The notes beneath the pieces were generated by a model that saw only the letters and a list, made by a program, of their open reading frames with translations, was not told where the DNA came from and searched no databases. Shown here piece after piece: positions 1-8,649 of a stretch of 64,000 nt of DNA. The translations under genes were made by a program, and so were the position numbers. Origin of the DNA: JBLZUR01 sp048565625 (lineage in GTDB: Bacteria; Pseudomonadota; Alphaproteobacteria; Sphingomonadales; Sphingomonadaceae); assembly GCF_048565625.1 (NCBI RefSeq), contig NZ_JBLZUR010000002.1, forward strand, positions 682,001-746,000. Direction: 5' to 3'. Numbering within the stretch: position 1 is the stretch's first letter; every line of letters begins with the position of its first letter.

Positions 1-2118
1 CGCCGAAGCATCGACATTCTCGAACCCGAACACCGACTTGCCCGCGACCTGGGTGGTCGAGAACTGGCCGAGGTCGACGTTCGCCGCCGTCTTGACGACC
101 AGGGTGTCGACGCCCGCACCGCCCTGCACCGTGCTGTCCGCCGCGTCATAGACGACCTGGTCGTTGCCTTCGCCGCCGAGCACGACGTCGCGGCCCTCAC
201 GCCCGTCGATATAGTCGTTGCCGACATTGCCGGTGATGACGTTGTCCGCCGCGTTGCCGAGCAGCACGTCGTTGCCGGAGCCGCCGGTCGCTTTCTCGAT
301 CACCACGCCGTTGGCGATGGTGTAGCCGCCCCAGATCCCGTCGACGAAGGAGACCACGCCACCGCCGGTGGGCGAGTAGTCGAGCGTCGCCGCGATCAGA
401 TCGATGCGGGCATCCTTGCTGCCCGAATACTTGATCTCGTCATATCCGCCGGTGTCCCAGATCGTCTCGTAATAGGTGCCGGTCGCCTGCACGTCCTTCA
501 GCGTGTAGACATTGCTGCCGGTCGCATAGGCGTGGACGCCGTAACGCTCCTGCAGCTTGGCGATATCGAAGGCGCTGAGCGTGCCCGACCAGCCGTTGCC
601 GATCTGCGCTCGGGTGAACGGCGTACCACCATCCGGATGCGTCTCCCAGGCGTCGTTGTACGACATGACCGTGTAGACGCCCTGGTTGAGGTCGAAGATG
701 CCGAGCGAACCGGTGGCACCGGTAACGCCGACCATCACGTCCGACCCGCCGCCATTGTCGTGCGGGTGGGCCAGGCCGTGGGCATGGCCGAATTCATGCA
801 GCATAACCGCATAGGCATAGCCGCCCTGCTGCAGGCTCGGCTGGATGCCGTTCTCTTCCAGGCTCCAGCCGCCCGAATCGACGTTGAACGCGCCGATGCC
901 CTGCTGCGTGCCGTAGCTCGGATCGCGCGGGTAGAAGTAGGCGCCGTACTCCTCCGAGGTGGTGGTGATCACGCGGAAGGTGGCGTTCGTCGCGCTGGTC
1001 GTCTCGACATAGGTGATGCCGGTAATCTTGGTATATTCCTTCAACGCGTCAAGCAGCTGCTGCTTCTCGTAGGAGTTCCAGCCGTAGGACTCGAGCGGCG
1101 AGGTCCCGTCGTCCGCCAGCTCGCCGAAGTTCTCGCCCTCGACCGCAAAGTAGACGGTGGCGACATTGTTGTTGGTGGGGATGTTCGCCGCGTTGACCCA
1201 GTCGATCGAATCGAGCGGATCGAGCGAGGTGAAATCGATTTCCTGCGTCTCGAGCGTATAGCCGCCGGTCTGGCCGGCATAGGCGGCGACGTCGATGTAG
1301 TAGGTGCCGCTCTTGGTCGCGTAGAAGCTGAGGCCGGAGCTGATGTCGCTCGGATAATTGTTGTCGTCGTTGAGGAGCAGGCGATTGCCGTCGGAATCGT
1401 AGAGGATCATGACGGTGTCGAGCTCACCCGCCGGCACGTCGGCGGCGTCCGTCTCGTAATCGGCACCACCCGCTACCTGGAAGGTGTAGTACTTGCCGGC
1501 TTCAAGGGTGATCTTGAAGGTGTCGACTTCACCGAGGCCGGTGTAGACTGTGCCGGCCTGACTGTCGATGAAGCTGAACACGGTGTCGCCCGCGGTGATC
1601 AGCTGCGCATCGACGAACGTGTCGGCGATGTCGGCCTGGCTGCTCTCCTGAGTCACGTCGACGGTATAGGCGCCGATGCCGCCGCCGAAATCGAGCGCGT
1701 CGATATAGTAGACACCGGTATAGTCGGCCGTGAAGGTCAGGAACGAGTTGATGCCGACGCCGCCGTCATCGTCATAGTTCACCAGCGTCCCGGCCTGATT
1801 GTACAGGATCAGCAGCGGATCGGTCATGCCGTTGACCGGCGCGCTGTGCAGCGAGATCGAATAGGTCTGACCCGCCGTCACGTTCAGGACGAGGAGATCG
1901 TCGTCATCCGGGGTCTGGATCTCACCGGTGTAGGTGACGCCGGGGGTCACCGTGTCGAAATCCTCGACATCGTCGGCCAGGGTGCTGGCCGTCGCGGCGA
2001 TCAGATTGTCGGCGACCGTGTAGTCGGTGAGGAAGGAGGAAATTGCGGACGGCTTCCACGCGTAGGTGTAGTCGGCGCAGACGGAAAACTTGGCAGGCGC
2101 TACGAAGCTGCGGCTCAT
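1..2118 (-). CDS. Serralysin-like M10 RTX metalloprotease with two PPC domains (3' end outside window)
   Basis: Secreted zinc metalloprotease of the serralysin (M10B) type, read on the minus strand from ATG at 2118; the visible 706 residues run off the left edge, so the C-terminus is missing. Residues about 45-150 and 165-290 look like two pre-peptidase C-terminal (PPC) beta-domains, with Asp-rich 'LYNQAGTLVNYDDDGG' and 'LYDSDGNRLLLNDDNN' segments. The catalytic zinc site HEFGHAHGLAH starts near residue 441 and the Met-turn VMSYND is near 484-489. RTX calcium repeats (GGSGNDVLLG, GNVGNDYIDG, GGEGND) lie at about 609-650. A Shine-Dalgarno AGAGGGGA precedes the start. No Sec signal is visible, as expected for type I secretion; no transporter genes are in the window. 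PPC domains ahead of the catalytic domain are unusual for classic serralysins. Confidence 0.9.
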   Translation of the reverse strand, partial: MSRSFVAPAKFSVCADYTYAWKPSAISSFLTDYTVADNLIAATASTLADDVEDFDTVTPGVTYTGEIQTPDDDDLLVLNVTAGQTYSISLHSAPVNGMTDPLLILYNQAGTLVNYDDDGGVGINSFLTFTADYTGVYYIDALDFGGGIGAYTVDVTQESSQADIADTFVDAQLITAGDTVFSFIDSQAGTVYTGLGEVDTFKITLEAGKYYTFQVAGGADYETDAADVPAGELDTVMILYDSDGNRLLLNDDNNYPSDISSGLSFYATKSGTYYIDVAAYAGQTGGYTLETQEIDFTSLDPLDSIDWVNAANIPTNNNVATVYFAVEGENFGELADDGTSPLESYGWNSYEKQQLLDALKEYTKITGITYVETTSATNATFRVITTTSEEYGAYFYPRDPSYGTQQGIGAFNVDSGGWSLEENGIQPSLQQGGYAYAVMLHEFGHAHGLAHPHDNGGGSDVMVGVTGATGSLGIFDLNQGVYTVMSYNDAWETHPDGGTPFTRAQIGNGWSGTLSAFDIAKLQERYGVHAYATGSNVYTLKDVQATGTYYETIWDTGGYDEIKYSGSKDARIDLIAATLDYSPTGGGVVSFVDGIWGGYTIANGVVIEKATGGSGNDVLLGNAADNVITGNVGNDYIDGREGRDVVLGGEGNDQVVYDAADSTVQGGAGVDTLVVKTAANVDLGQFSTTQVAGKSVFGFENVDASA

Positions 2119-2277
2119 TGGGAAGTCCCCTCTGATGTTATCGGCGAACGGAATCACCCAGGGAGGGCGTTCATCCGTCGTTAACCCGTTCGAGCACGGT
2201 AACGAGCGGCTTTCAATGGCGAAATTTCACAAACAGAAACAATCCGCGTACACTGGCAAATATTCAGGAGGTCGAAA

Positions 2278-2619
2278 ATGGTTGCAATCGCGAAACAATC
2301 ATTCGGCTTGCTCTGTGCCCTGCTGGTGGCCGGCGAGGCGCGGAGTGCGCCGTACAAACCGCTCCCCGGAGAGCCGCCGCGGACTGCTGTCGACCACGAT
2401 CCCCCCGGCCGGACCGGCCTGCCCTATGCGCGCGACCGCAGTTTTGCGACACTGGATGAATATCTCGCCTTTCGCGAGAAGCAGGGCGCGATCGACCTGC
2501 CCTGGTACAGGGAGGTCTCGCCCGGCGTCTACGAACTGCAGACCCGCCGCCTTCCCCCGCCGGAGAAGACCCGCTTCACCCGCGCGGAACTGGCGGCGAA
2601 GTTCGGCTTCAAGGAGTAG
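2278..2619 (+). CDS. Small secreted hypothetical protein
   Basis: 113 residues. The N-terminus has a short basic stretch and a hydrophobic core (SFGLLCALLVAGEARS) consistent with a Sec signal peptide cleaved around residue 23-25, so the mature part of about 90 residues is probably periplasmic. That part is proline- and arginine-rich without a family I recognise. The start is supported by an AGGAGG ribosome site 6 bases upstream. It is divergent from the protease gene and 57 bases upstream of the cupin gene. Function unknown. Confidence 0.65.
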   Translation: MVAIAKQSFGLLCALLVAGEARSAPYKPLPGEPPRTAVDHDPPGRTGLPYARDRSFATLDEYLAFREKQGAIDLPWYREVSPGVYELQTRRLPPPEKTRFTRAELAAKFGFKE

Positions 2620-2676
2620 CCGGGAACCGTCTCCGCCCGCACCGGTTCACCCGCGCGCAACAGGAGGGTTCTCGCG

Positions 2677-3099
2677 ATGGCGGTCTTCAACAAGGATATG
2701 GTCGAACTGGCGATCAAGAACAGCTTCTTCCAGAAAGAAGTCTACCTCGATTCGCGTGTCCAGATCGTGCTGATGAGCCTGAAGCCCGGCGAGGACATCG
2801 GCGAGGAGACCCACAATGCCGACCAGACCACCTTCTTCGTCGCGGGCGAGGGACAGGCGGTGGTCGACGGCAGCCGGACCAAGGTGGGTGCGAACCGGAT
2901 GATCGTCATTCCCAAAGGCGCCAAGCACAACATCATCAACAAGGGCACGACGCCGCTGAAGCTTTTCAGCGTCTACGCCCCGCCGGCCGAGGAGCCGGGC
3001 GTCAAGCACAAGACCAAGGCCGAGGCCGAAGCGGCGGAGGAGGGCGTGGTCGCGAAGGTGGTGAAGAAGGTGAAGAAGGCGGCGGGGAAGGACGAGTAG
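2677..3099 (+). CDS. Cupin-fold protein with Lys/Glu-rich tail
   Basis: 140 residues. Residues about 20-102 form a single cupin barrel: G-E-x-I-x-x-E-x-H-x-x-x-x-Q for motif 1 (EETHNADQTTFFVAGEG) and IPKGAKHNIINKG for motif 2, leaving E and two H as probable metal ligands. It resembles mannose-6-phosphate-isomerase-like small cupins, whose substrates are mostly unknown. After the barrel comes an unusual low-complexity tail (about residues 108-140) dominated by Ala, Lys and Glu, with repeats of VVKKVKKA type; such a tail may bind nucleic acid or be unstructured. ATG start with an upstream AGGAGGG site. Confidence 0.8.
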   Translation: MAVFNKDMVELAIKNSFFQKEVYLDSRVQIVLMSLKPGEDIGEETHNADQTTFFVAGEGQAVVDGSRTKVGANRMIVIPKGAKHNIINKGTTPLKLFSVYAPPAEEPGVKHKTKAEAEAAEEGVVAKVVKKVKKAAGKDE

Positions 3100-3175
3100 G
3101 CGGCGAGCGGTTTTCCGACGCGGCAAGCACCGCCCTCTTATCCGACCGGGTGACCTGCTCAACGCGGCTGGTTGA

Positions 3176-3799
3176 TCAAGCGGCGTGTTTGCCGTCCGCG
3201 AACCGGTTCAGGATCCACCCTTCCGCCTCGCGCCAGTCGTCGATGCGGACATGGGCGGCGGGCGCGGCGGGGACGACAGCGGCGACGTCGGGCTCTCCGA
3301 TCATGTGGACGCGCCACACCTCGGGCGCGTCCTCCGCCACCGAGCGGTGGTGTCCGGCGAGATCGTCAACGAACACGGCGACGCTCGGCTGGTACTCCGC
3401 GAGCAGTCGCTTGACCGGCGGACCCTTGCCGCCCTGGTTGCAGATCACCCGGTGATGAACGCCCAGGGTTGCGAGCTGGTCGATCCGGCGGAAGCGGCAA
3501 TCCTCGGTCAGGTTCGTGAGGACGACGATGTCCGCGACCTCTCCTATCGCCGCCAGCGCATCGCCGGCATGGGGGATCATCGTCTGACGGTGCATTTCCG
3601 TGCCGAAGAAGCTGTCGAACAGCGGCCAGATCTCGCCATGGGCGAGCACTGAGCCATCGGCGCGCTTGAAGGCGTCGACGAAGTCGGGACGGGTGATCTC
3701 CAGCGCGATCTCATGCTCGTCGTTCAGCCAGGAGGAAAAGTGGCTGATCATGTGCAGCAGCACTTCGTCGCAATCGGTGATCAGGAGCGGGCGGCTCAC
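3176..3799 (-). CDS. HAD-like hydrolase
   Basis: 207 residues with the haloacid dehalogenase fold motifs in order: motif I DCDEV at about residue 9-13 (nucleophile and general acid Asp), motif II VVLTNLT, motif III Lys in GGKGPPVKRL and motif IV VFVDDLAGH. Cytosolic phosphatase-like activity is expected; the substrate is unknown. Its start codon overlaps the stop of the upstream DUF3572 gene by 4 bases (ATGA), so the two are translationally coupled. This pair runs divergently from divK. Confidence 0.85.
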   Translation of the reverse strand: MSRPLLITDCDEVLLHMISHFSSWLNDEHEIALEITRPDFVDAFKRADGSVLAHGEIWPLFDSFFGTEMHRQTMIPHAGDALAAIGEVADIVVLTNLTEDCRFRRIDQLATLGVHHRVICNQGGKGPPVKRLLAEYQPSVAVFVDDLAGHHRSVAEDAPEVWRVHMIGEPDVAAVVPAAPAAHVRIDDWREAEGWILNRFADGKHAA

Positions 3800-4059
3800 G
3801 CGGAAAGGCTCCTTGCGGTGGCGACGATATCGGCGGGCTTCTGGCCGATCGCCTCGGCACAGGCAATCAGGTCGGGCTCGTGCGCTTCGAGGAACTCCAG
3901 GACGGCCGCGAGCACCGCAGGCTCGGTCACGCGGGAACGGAGATCGTCCGGCGTCAGGCCGGTAAGCGCGAGCAGGCGTTCGGCCCGGCGATCATCCGAT
4001 ATGGTCCAGGCCAGTGCACTTAGTGCAGTTGTAACCCTTTCCTGATCTGGTTCGTTCAT
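3796..4059 (-). CDS. DUF3572 family protein
   Basis: 87 residues, mostly helical and acidic at the start (MNEPDQERVTTALSALAWTI). The pattern of an 'ALxWIxxD...RLLxLTGL...LR' helix and a C-terminal 'ALLxFLxAHEPDLxAxAxA' segment matches the DUF3572 family, which in alphaproteobacteria typically sits next to divK. Function unknown. The stop overlaps the HAD-hydrolase start (ATGA). The neighbourhood with divK is the main support for the family call. Confidence 0.8.
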   Translation of the reverse strand: MNEPDQERVTTALSALAWTISDDRRAERLLALTGLTPDDLRSRVTEPAVLAAVLEFLEAHEPDLIACAEAIGQKPADIVATARSLSA

Positions 4060-4103
4060 GTTGGCCCGTCTATAATGCCGCGAGGCTGAGTATCGGAGCT
4101 GCA

Positions 4104-4475
4104 GTGACCAAGCGTGTGCTCGTTGTCGAGGACAACGAACTGAACCTTAAGCTGTTCTGCGACTTGTTGCGCGCACACGGCTATGAAACCGAACCCGTCC
4201 GCGATGGTCGCGAGGCGTTCGATCGCGCGCGTGCATTCAATCCAGACCTAGTGGTGATGGACATCTCGCTGCCGCATGTCAGCGGGCTGGACCTGATCCG
4301 CACGTTCAAGGCCGATGCGGAGCTGAAGGCCGTGCCGATCATGGCTGTGACGGCCTATGCGGCAAAGGGCGATGAGGAGAGCATCCGCGCGGCGGGGGCC
4401 GAGGCCTATGTCTCGAAGCCGATCTCGGTCGCGCGGTTCGTCAGCGCGGTGGCGGCTCTGGCCGATCCCGCCTGA
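4104..4475 (+). CDS. divK: DivK-type single-domain response regulator
   Basis: 123 residues comprising one receiver domain and no output domain. Acidic pocket VVEDNE (E9, D10), phosphoacceptor D53 in VVMDIS, T/S switch in MAVTAYAAKGDEE and conserved K near 105 in YVSKPIS. The sequence VEDNELNLKLFCDLL and length match DivK, which in Caulobacter-type alphaproteobacteria is phosphorylated by DivJ/PleC and controls the CckA-CtrA cell-cycle relay. The start is GTG at 4104. The divergent DUF3572 neighbour and downstream rpmG fit the usual alphaproteobacterial divK locus. Confidence 0.9.
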   Translation: MTKRVLVVEDNELNLKLFCDLLRAHGYETEPVRDGREAFDRARAFNPDLVVMDISLPHVSGLDLIRTFKADAELKAVPIMAVTAYAAKGDEESIRAAGAEAYVSKPISVARFVSAVAALADPA

Positions 4476-4512
4476 GGTGAGGGGGCGCCCGATGGCGGGC
4501 GCCGCCTAGCGC

Positions 4513-4680
4513 TTACTTGATCTTGGCTTCCTTGAACTCGACGTGCTTGCGCACGACGGGATCGTACTTGCTGAACGACAGCTTCTCGGTCTGGGTACGC
4601 GGGTTCTTCTTGGTGACGTAGAAGAAACCGGTATCGGCGGTGGACACGAGCTTGATCTTGACGGTGGTCGGCTTGGCCAT
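4513..4680 (-). CDS. rpmG: 50S ribosomal protein L33
   Basis: 55 residues (MAKPTTVKIKLVSTADTGFF...), the full length of bacterial L33, a basic protein of the large ribosomal subunit near the E site. The TGFFYVTKKN and KYDPVVRKHV stretches are L33 signatures. The zinc-binding cysteines of C+ forms are absent, so this is the C-minus form. A longer frame continues upstream but the ATG at 4680 gives the canonical N-terminus. It converges with divK. Confidence 0.95.
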   Translation of the reverse strand: MAKPTTVKIKLVSTADTGFFYVTKKNPRTQTEKLSFSKYDPVVRKHVEFKEAKIK

Positions 4681-4777
4681 GACCGGAAACCCTTCGAAGC
4701 GAATCTGCAGAAATGACAAGAGCGGCGTCGCCGCCGCTCCCGAACGGCGGCGGCAATGGCCGCACGCCGCCGAATTG

Positions 4778-4978
4778 TCAAGCCGGCTCTTGGGTCCGGA
4801 CGGCGGCGCGGCGAGCCTCACGGCACAGGCGGTTGAGTTCCCGGCGGATACCGGCACCGCGCAGGTGCATGTCGGCGGCCTCGTACCCCTCCTTGCGAAG
4901 CTTCTGTTCGATACCGCTGGTGCTCGGCAGCTCGCCGGAGCGGGCCAGTTCGTAAGCGCGTTCGAAGAGCGTTTTCAT
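4778..4978 (-). CDS. Small hypothetical protein
   Basis: 66 residues from the ATG at 4978 (MKTLFERAYELARSGELPST...). It is basic and helical with repeated Glu/Arg/Ala heptads and no membrane segment or known motif. I chose this start because the in-frame extension to 5107 gives a Cys/Gly-rich N-terminus that does not look coding. It lies 97 bases upstream of rpmG on the same strand. Resembles small conserved sphingomonad proteins I cannot name. Confidence 0.55.
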   Translation of the reverse strand: MKTLFERAYELARSGELPSTSGIEQKLRKEGYEAADMHLRGAGIRRELNRLCREARRAAVRTQEPA

Positions 4979-5189
4979 GCACTCTATAACGCCCATGCAA
5001 CGATTGCCGTCAATAACATGAAGCAAGGTGCCCAAGAAAGGGCATCTCCTTCTTTGATCCCCGTCGCCCATTGGGATCGCCTGCGTAATAAATGAGTAGA
5101 TCTTCAACCATGTAATAAATTGTCAGTGCTGTTGAAGCGTGTCATGTATCTGCGTAGTCGCGCCGCAACATTGACAGGAGTATTGTAGC

Positions 5190-5429
5190 GTGGGGCAACG
5201 TGTTTTGGGAAGCTTCGTTAAAGGAAGCTGGACGGACGGGATGACGACCTTCATCGTCGACGTTGATAACGACTTCGAGACGGTCCGCGTCGAAATGATG
5301 GGCGAGGACATATGGCTGCTGGCGCAGGATGATGCCGCACAGGCCGGTCTCCAGCACCGGCCTGTGCTGAGCGGCGAGATGATCCTTGCCATAGCCGATG
5401 TGGTGATGAAGTCGCGACTGCCCGCCTGA
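5190..5429 (+). CDS. Small hypothetical protein
   Basis: 79 residues from GTG at 5190, with a good CAGGAG ribosome site 9 bases upstream. The protein looks like a compact beta-rich fold (TTFIVDVDNDFETVRVEMM) followed by a helix near the C-terminus. No recognised domain. It converges with the LysR gene, whose stop is 2 bases away. The 211 bases upstream (4979-5189) are AT-richer than the surroundings and probably carry its promoter. Confidence 0.55.
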   Translation: MGQRVLGSFVKGSWTDGMTTFIVDVDNDFETVRVEMMGEDIWLLAQDDAAQAGLQHRPVLSGEMILAIADVVMKSRLPA

Positions 5430-5431
5430 AC

Positions 5432-6334
5432 TCAGGTCTCGGCGCAGGAGGTCGCGAACCGCTCAACCAGCCATGACGCCGCAGGGCCGGGCGGTGTGTC
5501 GCGCCGCCAGACGGCGGCGAGCGGATAGGCGAGGCTCGGCTGGTCGGGCATGGCGAGGCGGACGAGCGTCCCCGCCATCAGATCGCCCTCGATCATCGGC
5601 AGCGGCATGTTGCCCCAGCCGACCCCCTCTCGAAGCAGCTGATGCTTCGCGCCGAGATCGGCGAGGCGCCAGGTGCGTGGGCTCATCACCGAGAAGTCGC
5701 GCCCTTTGGTCAGCGGCGAGCGGTCGGTCAGCACCAACTGCACATGATCCTTTCCCGCACCCGGCGGGATCGTCTCCAGCCGGGCGAGCGGGTGGTCGGG
5801 CGCGGCCACCGGGAGCAGCTCCACCGAAGCGATCGAGCGGCAGTCGATGCCCGGCATTTCGGAGGCGAGCGGCCCGCTGATGGCGATCACCGCCTTGCGG
5901 TCCAGCACCTGCGCAGTCACCGCGCCCAAGGCCTCGATGCTGAGGCGAAGGGCGACCGTCGGATATTCGCGCGCGAAGGCCCTAAGCACCGCGCCGAGCG
6001 CGGCAGAGGGGAACATGACATCGACCGCGAGGCAGATTTCCGCTTCCAGCCCGTCCAGCAGGCCCTTCACCTTGGCGCGGAGATTGTCGATCCCCTGCGC
6101 AACCCCACGCGCCTCGGCGAGCACCGCCTGACCCGCCACCGTCAGCTGCGGCTTGCGCGTGCCCTCCCGATCGAACAGCGACAGGCCGAGCTGCGCCTCC
6201 AGATTGGCGATGCCGTAGCTGATGACCGACACTGCCCGGTTCAGCTTGCGTCCGGCCGCCGCGAAGCTGCCGGTCTCGACCACCGCCAGGAAGACGCGCA
6301 GCTGGTCGAAAGTCGGGGTGCCGGGAGTGGACAT
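5432..6334 (-). CDS. LysR-family transcriptional regulator
   Basis: 300 residues from ATG at 6334. The N-terminal winged helix-turn-helix spans about residues 8-66 (FDQLRVFLAVVETGSFAAAGRKLNRAVSVIS), followed by the linker helix and a periplasmic-binding-like effector domain. Length is typical of LysR regulators. The frame is open for about 490 bases further upstream, but that part lacks a coding look and overlaps the divergent gene at 6434. It is divergent from the small hypothetical and the two pirin genes, which are its likely targets. Confidence 0.88.
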   Translation of the reverse strand: MSTPGTPTFDQLRVFLAVVETGSFAAAGRKLNRAVSVISYGIANLEAQLGLSLFDREGTRKPQLTVAGQAVLAEARGVAQGIDNLRAKVKGLLDGLEAEICLAVDVMFPSAALGAVLRAFAREYPTVALRLSIEALGAVTAQVLDRKAVIAISGPLASEMPGIDCRSIASVELLPVAAPDHPLARLETIPPGAGKDHVQLVLTDRSPLTKGRDFSVMSPRTWRLADLGAKHQLLREGVGWGNMPLPMIEGDLMAGTLVRLAMPDQPSLAYPLAAVWRRDTPPGPAASWLVERFATSCAET

Positions 6335-6433
6335 TCCTAATTCCTCGAACGAACGGCTCAGTTTTATCCGGCTGAACGGAGAAGTCGAGCCGACGTATAT
6401 CCGCCTCAACGAAGCGCCAGGTGGAGGCAGACG

Positions 6434-6742
6434 ATGCAGGCTCATCTCGACAGCGACCCTAAGCTGACCACGACAGAGTGGCAGGCGGTGTCGATCGCGA
6501 TCAAGGATGCAGCCGGCTTCGGCTGCGCCGGCGCGCCGAAGACCGGCCCGATCGGCCGCCTCTACACCGCGCTGACCGGCAACCAGCCGCCGCGCCCGCT
6601 GGCCGACCCCCGGCTGGAGGCGATCCGCCGCTTCGGGTGCGCGACCCGGCGTCGCCTGACCGGCCCGGAACATGCCGACGCGCTGCGCCGCGTGGGCTTC
6701 AACGATCGGCAGGTCGCGGCGCTCGGCCTCCTCTTCGCGTGA
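6434..6742 (+). CDS. Hypothetical protein upstream of pirin genes
   Basis: 102 residues from ATG at 6434. Helical, Arg/Ala-rich, starting MQAHLDSDPKLTTTEWQAVSIA and ending in RRVGFNDRQVAALGLLFA. I do not recognise a domain, although the layout (N-terminal acidic helix, central GCAGAPKTGP loop) recurs in small proteins near sphingomonad pirins. It is 22 bases upstream of the first pirin gene and divergent from the LysR regulator, so probably the first gene of that regulated unit. Confidence 0.6.
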   Translation: MQAHLDSDPKLTTTEWQAVSIAIKDAAGFGCAGAPKTGPIGRLYTALTGNQPPRPLADPRLEAIRRFGCATRRRLTGPEHADALRRVGFNDRQVAALGLLFA

Positions 6743-6764
6743 TATCTTGGACAAGGAATCAACA

Positions 6765-7463
6765 ATGATCGACATTCGACCCTTCGCCAGCCTTGGCGGC
6801 GAGAGCCACGGCTGGCTCGATGCCAAGCACCACTTCTCCTTCGCGAACTACCATGATCCGAAGCGGGTCCACTGGGGCGACCTGCGGGTCTGGAACGACG
6901 ACACGATCGCGCCGAAGAGCGGCTTTCCGCCGCACCCGCATCGCGACATGGAGATCATCACCTATGTCCGCGAAGGGGCGATCACGCATCAGGACAATCT
7001 CGGCAACAAGGGCCGGACGGAGGCCGGCGACGTGCAGGTCATGTCGGCGGGCACAGGCGTCGCCCATTCGGAATACAATATGGAGGACGTGGCCACCCGC
7101 ATCTTCCAGATCTGGATCATCCCGACCGAGACCGGCGGTGCACCAAGCTGGGGCGCCAAGCCCTTCCCCAAGGGTGACCGCGCCGGGCAATTCGTGGTGC
7201 TGGCGAGCGGCTTCGCCGATGACAACGACGCGCTGCCCATCCGCACCAATGCGCGGGTGGTGGGCGCCACGCTGAAGGCGGGTGAGACGGCGGAATATCC
7301 GCTCGGCCACGACCGTCGTGGCTACCTCGTGCCGGCGACTGGTGCGGTGACGATCGAGGACCAGCGGGTCAATGCCCGCGACGGTGCCGCGATCAGCGAT
7401 GTCGATGTCCTCCGCATCACCGCGATCGAGGACAGCGAGATCGTCCTCGTGGATGCGGCCTGA
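6765..7463 (+). CDS. Pirin family protein (YhhW-like bicupin)
   Basis: 232 residues from ATG at 6765. Two cupin barrels; the N-terminal one carries the pirin metal ligands H-P-H-x-x-x-E (PPHPHRDMEIITY, near residue 55-65) and GTGVAHSEYN near 100. Bacterial pirins of this kind can act as quercetin 2,3-dioxygenases or redox sensors; the real role here is unknown. Cytosolic. The start excludes an upstream in-frame extension that belongs to another gene. It forms a tandem with a second, different pirin 53 bases downstream. Confidence 0.9.
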   Translation: MIDIRPFASLGGESHGWLDAKHHFSFANYHDPKRVHWGDLRVWNDDTIAPKSGFPPHPHRDMEIITYVREGAITHQDNLGNKGRTEAGDVQVMSAGTGVAHSEYNMEDVATRIFQIWIIPTETGGAPSWGAKPFPKGDRAGQFVVLASGFADDNDALPIRTNARVVGATLKAGETAEYPLGHDRRGYLVPATGAVTIEDQRVNARDGAAISDVDVLRITAIEDSEIVLVDAA

Positions 7464-7516
7464 GCAAAGATGGCCGTCCGCGCATCTGCGGGCGGCCACC
7501 ATAAAGGAACAGAGAC

Positions 7517-8437
7517 ATGACCCTTCGTCCGACCGACATCGACACCATCGACATGGTGATCCTGCCCCCCGTCCGGGATCTGGGCGACGGGTTCAGCGTG
7601 CGGCGCGCGCTTCCCTCGGCACACCGCCGCATGGTGGGGCCGTTCATTTTCTTCGACCAGATGGGTCCGGCGGTGTTCGGCGCGGGGGAGGGGCTGGACG
7701 TGCGCCCGCATCCGCATATCGGCCTGGCGACGGTCAGCTATCTGCTGGAAGGCTCCATGCACCACCGCGACAGCGTGGGATCGGTGCAGACCATCCTGCC
7801 GGGCGAGGTGAATTGGATGACCGCCGGATCCGGCATCGTCCATTCGGAGCGGACCGGGCCGGAGGCGCGCGCCACCGGCGGGCCGCTTTACGGCCTGCAG
7901 ACCTGGGTGGCGTTGCCCGCCGCCCATGAGGAGACCGCCCCGAGCTTTGCCCATCATAAGGCGAGCGAGATCCCGGCGATCGCGGCGGAGGGTGTCACGC
8001 TCACTCTCATCGCGGGCAAGTCGGATGGACTTACGTCTCCCGTTCGCACCTTTTCCGACATGGTCTATGTCGACATCCAGCTGGCGCCGCGTGCACGTTA
8101 TCAGCTGAAGGCCGAGCATATCGAGCGCGCCGTCTACGTCGTGTCGGGCGAAGTTTCGATCGAGGGGCAGACCGGCTGCTTCACCGCCCATAAACTGGTC
8201 GTCTTCAAGCCGGGTGCGGAGATCGTCCTGACCGCCCACCAGGGCGCGCGTCTCATGCTGTTCGGTGGCGAACCCTTTCCGGAACAGCGGCATATCGAAT
8301 GGAATTTCGTGTCGTCGCGGGCGGATCGGATCGAGCAGGCGAAGGACGATTGGCGCCACCAGCGGTTCGCTCCAGTCCCCGAGGAAAGCGAGTTCATCCC
8401 GCTGCCGGAGGTGCCGAAGCCCGTCCGCTATCCCTGA
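7517..8437 (+). CDS. Pirin family protein (long form)
   Basis: 306 residues. N-terminal pirin domain with the metal-binding set RPHPHIGLATVSYLLEG near residue 65-80 and GSGIVHSER near 107-116; C-terminal pirin domain ending in the conserved GGEPFPEQRHIEWNFVSS region. Length matches the longer bacterial pirins. Likely cytosolic iron-binding bicupin; the reaction is not predictable. The adjacent shorter pirin is a distant paralogue, not a recent duplicate, and both may be controlled by the LysR regulator at 5432-6334. Confidence 0.9.
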   Translation: MTLRPTDIDTIDMVILPPVRDLGDGFSVRRALPSAHRRMVGPFIFFDQMGPAVFGAGEGLDVRPHPHIGLATVSYLLEGSMHHRDSVGSVQTILPGEVNWMTAGSGIVHSERTGPEARATGGPLYGLQTWVALPAAHEETAPSFAHHKASEIPAIAAEGVTLTLIAGKSDGLTSPVRTFSDMVYVDIQLAPRARYQLKAEHIERAVYVVSGEVSIEGQTGCFTAHKLVVFKPGAEIVLTAHQGARLMLFGGEPFPEQRHIEWNFVSSRADRIEQAKDDWRHQRFAPVPEESEFIPLPEVPKPVRYP

Positions 8438-8649
8438 TCCTCGATGGCGGGGAACGGCGATCGACTCGCCGCGCCGCAGCGATTAACGCTTGCATATGCG
8501 CGATGAGGCGTGATGTTTGCAGCGACCAGAAGGGGGTTGTTGCTGGTGTCGCGCATGAAATCACCCGCCTCTCGTGGGCGCGGGTCAGAGCAGTCAAGGC
8601 CCTGCGGCGCGCGGCCGCGCCTTTCGCAGATGAGCCGGGCAATTCGGTG

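Noticed and set aside
532..2184. A 550-codon plus-strand open frame
   Set aside because: It is the antisense shadow of the RTX metalloprotease, whose minus-strand frame shows zinc, Met-turn and calcium-repeat motifs; the plus frame has no recognisable domain.
3796..3965. Plus-strand short frames over the HAD/DUF3572 genes
   Set aside because: Ser/Arg-rich composition typical of out-of-frame reading; the minus-strand pair has motifs and coupled overlap.
6335..6826. N-terminal extension of the LysR regulator frame to 6826
   Set aside because: The extension overlaps the divergent gene and the first pirin gene, and the ATG at 6334 gives a normal LysR helix-turn-helix position.
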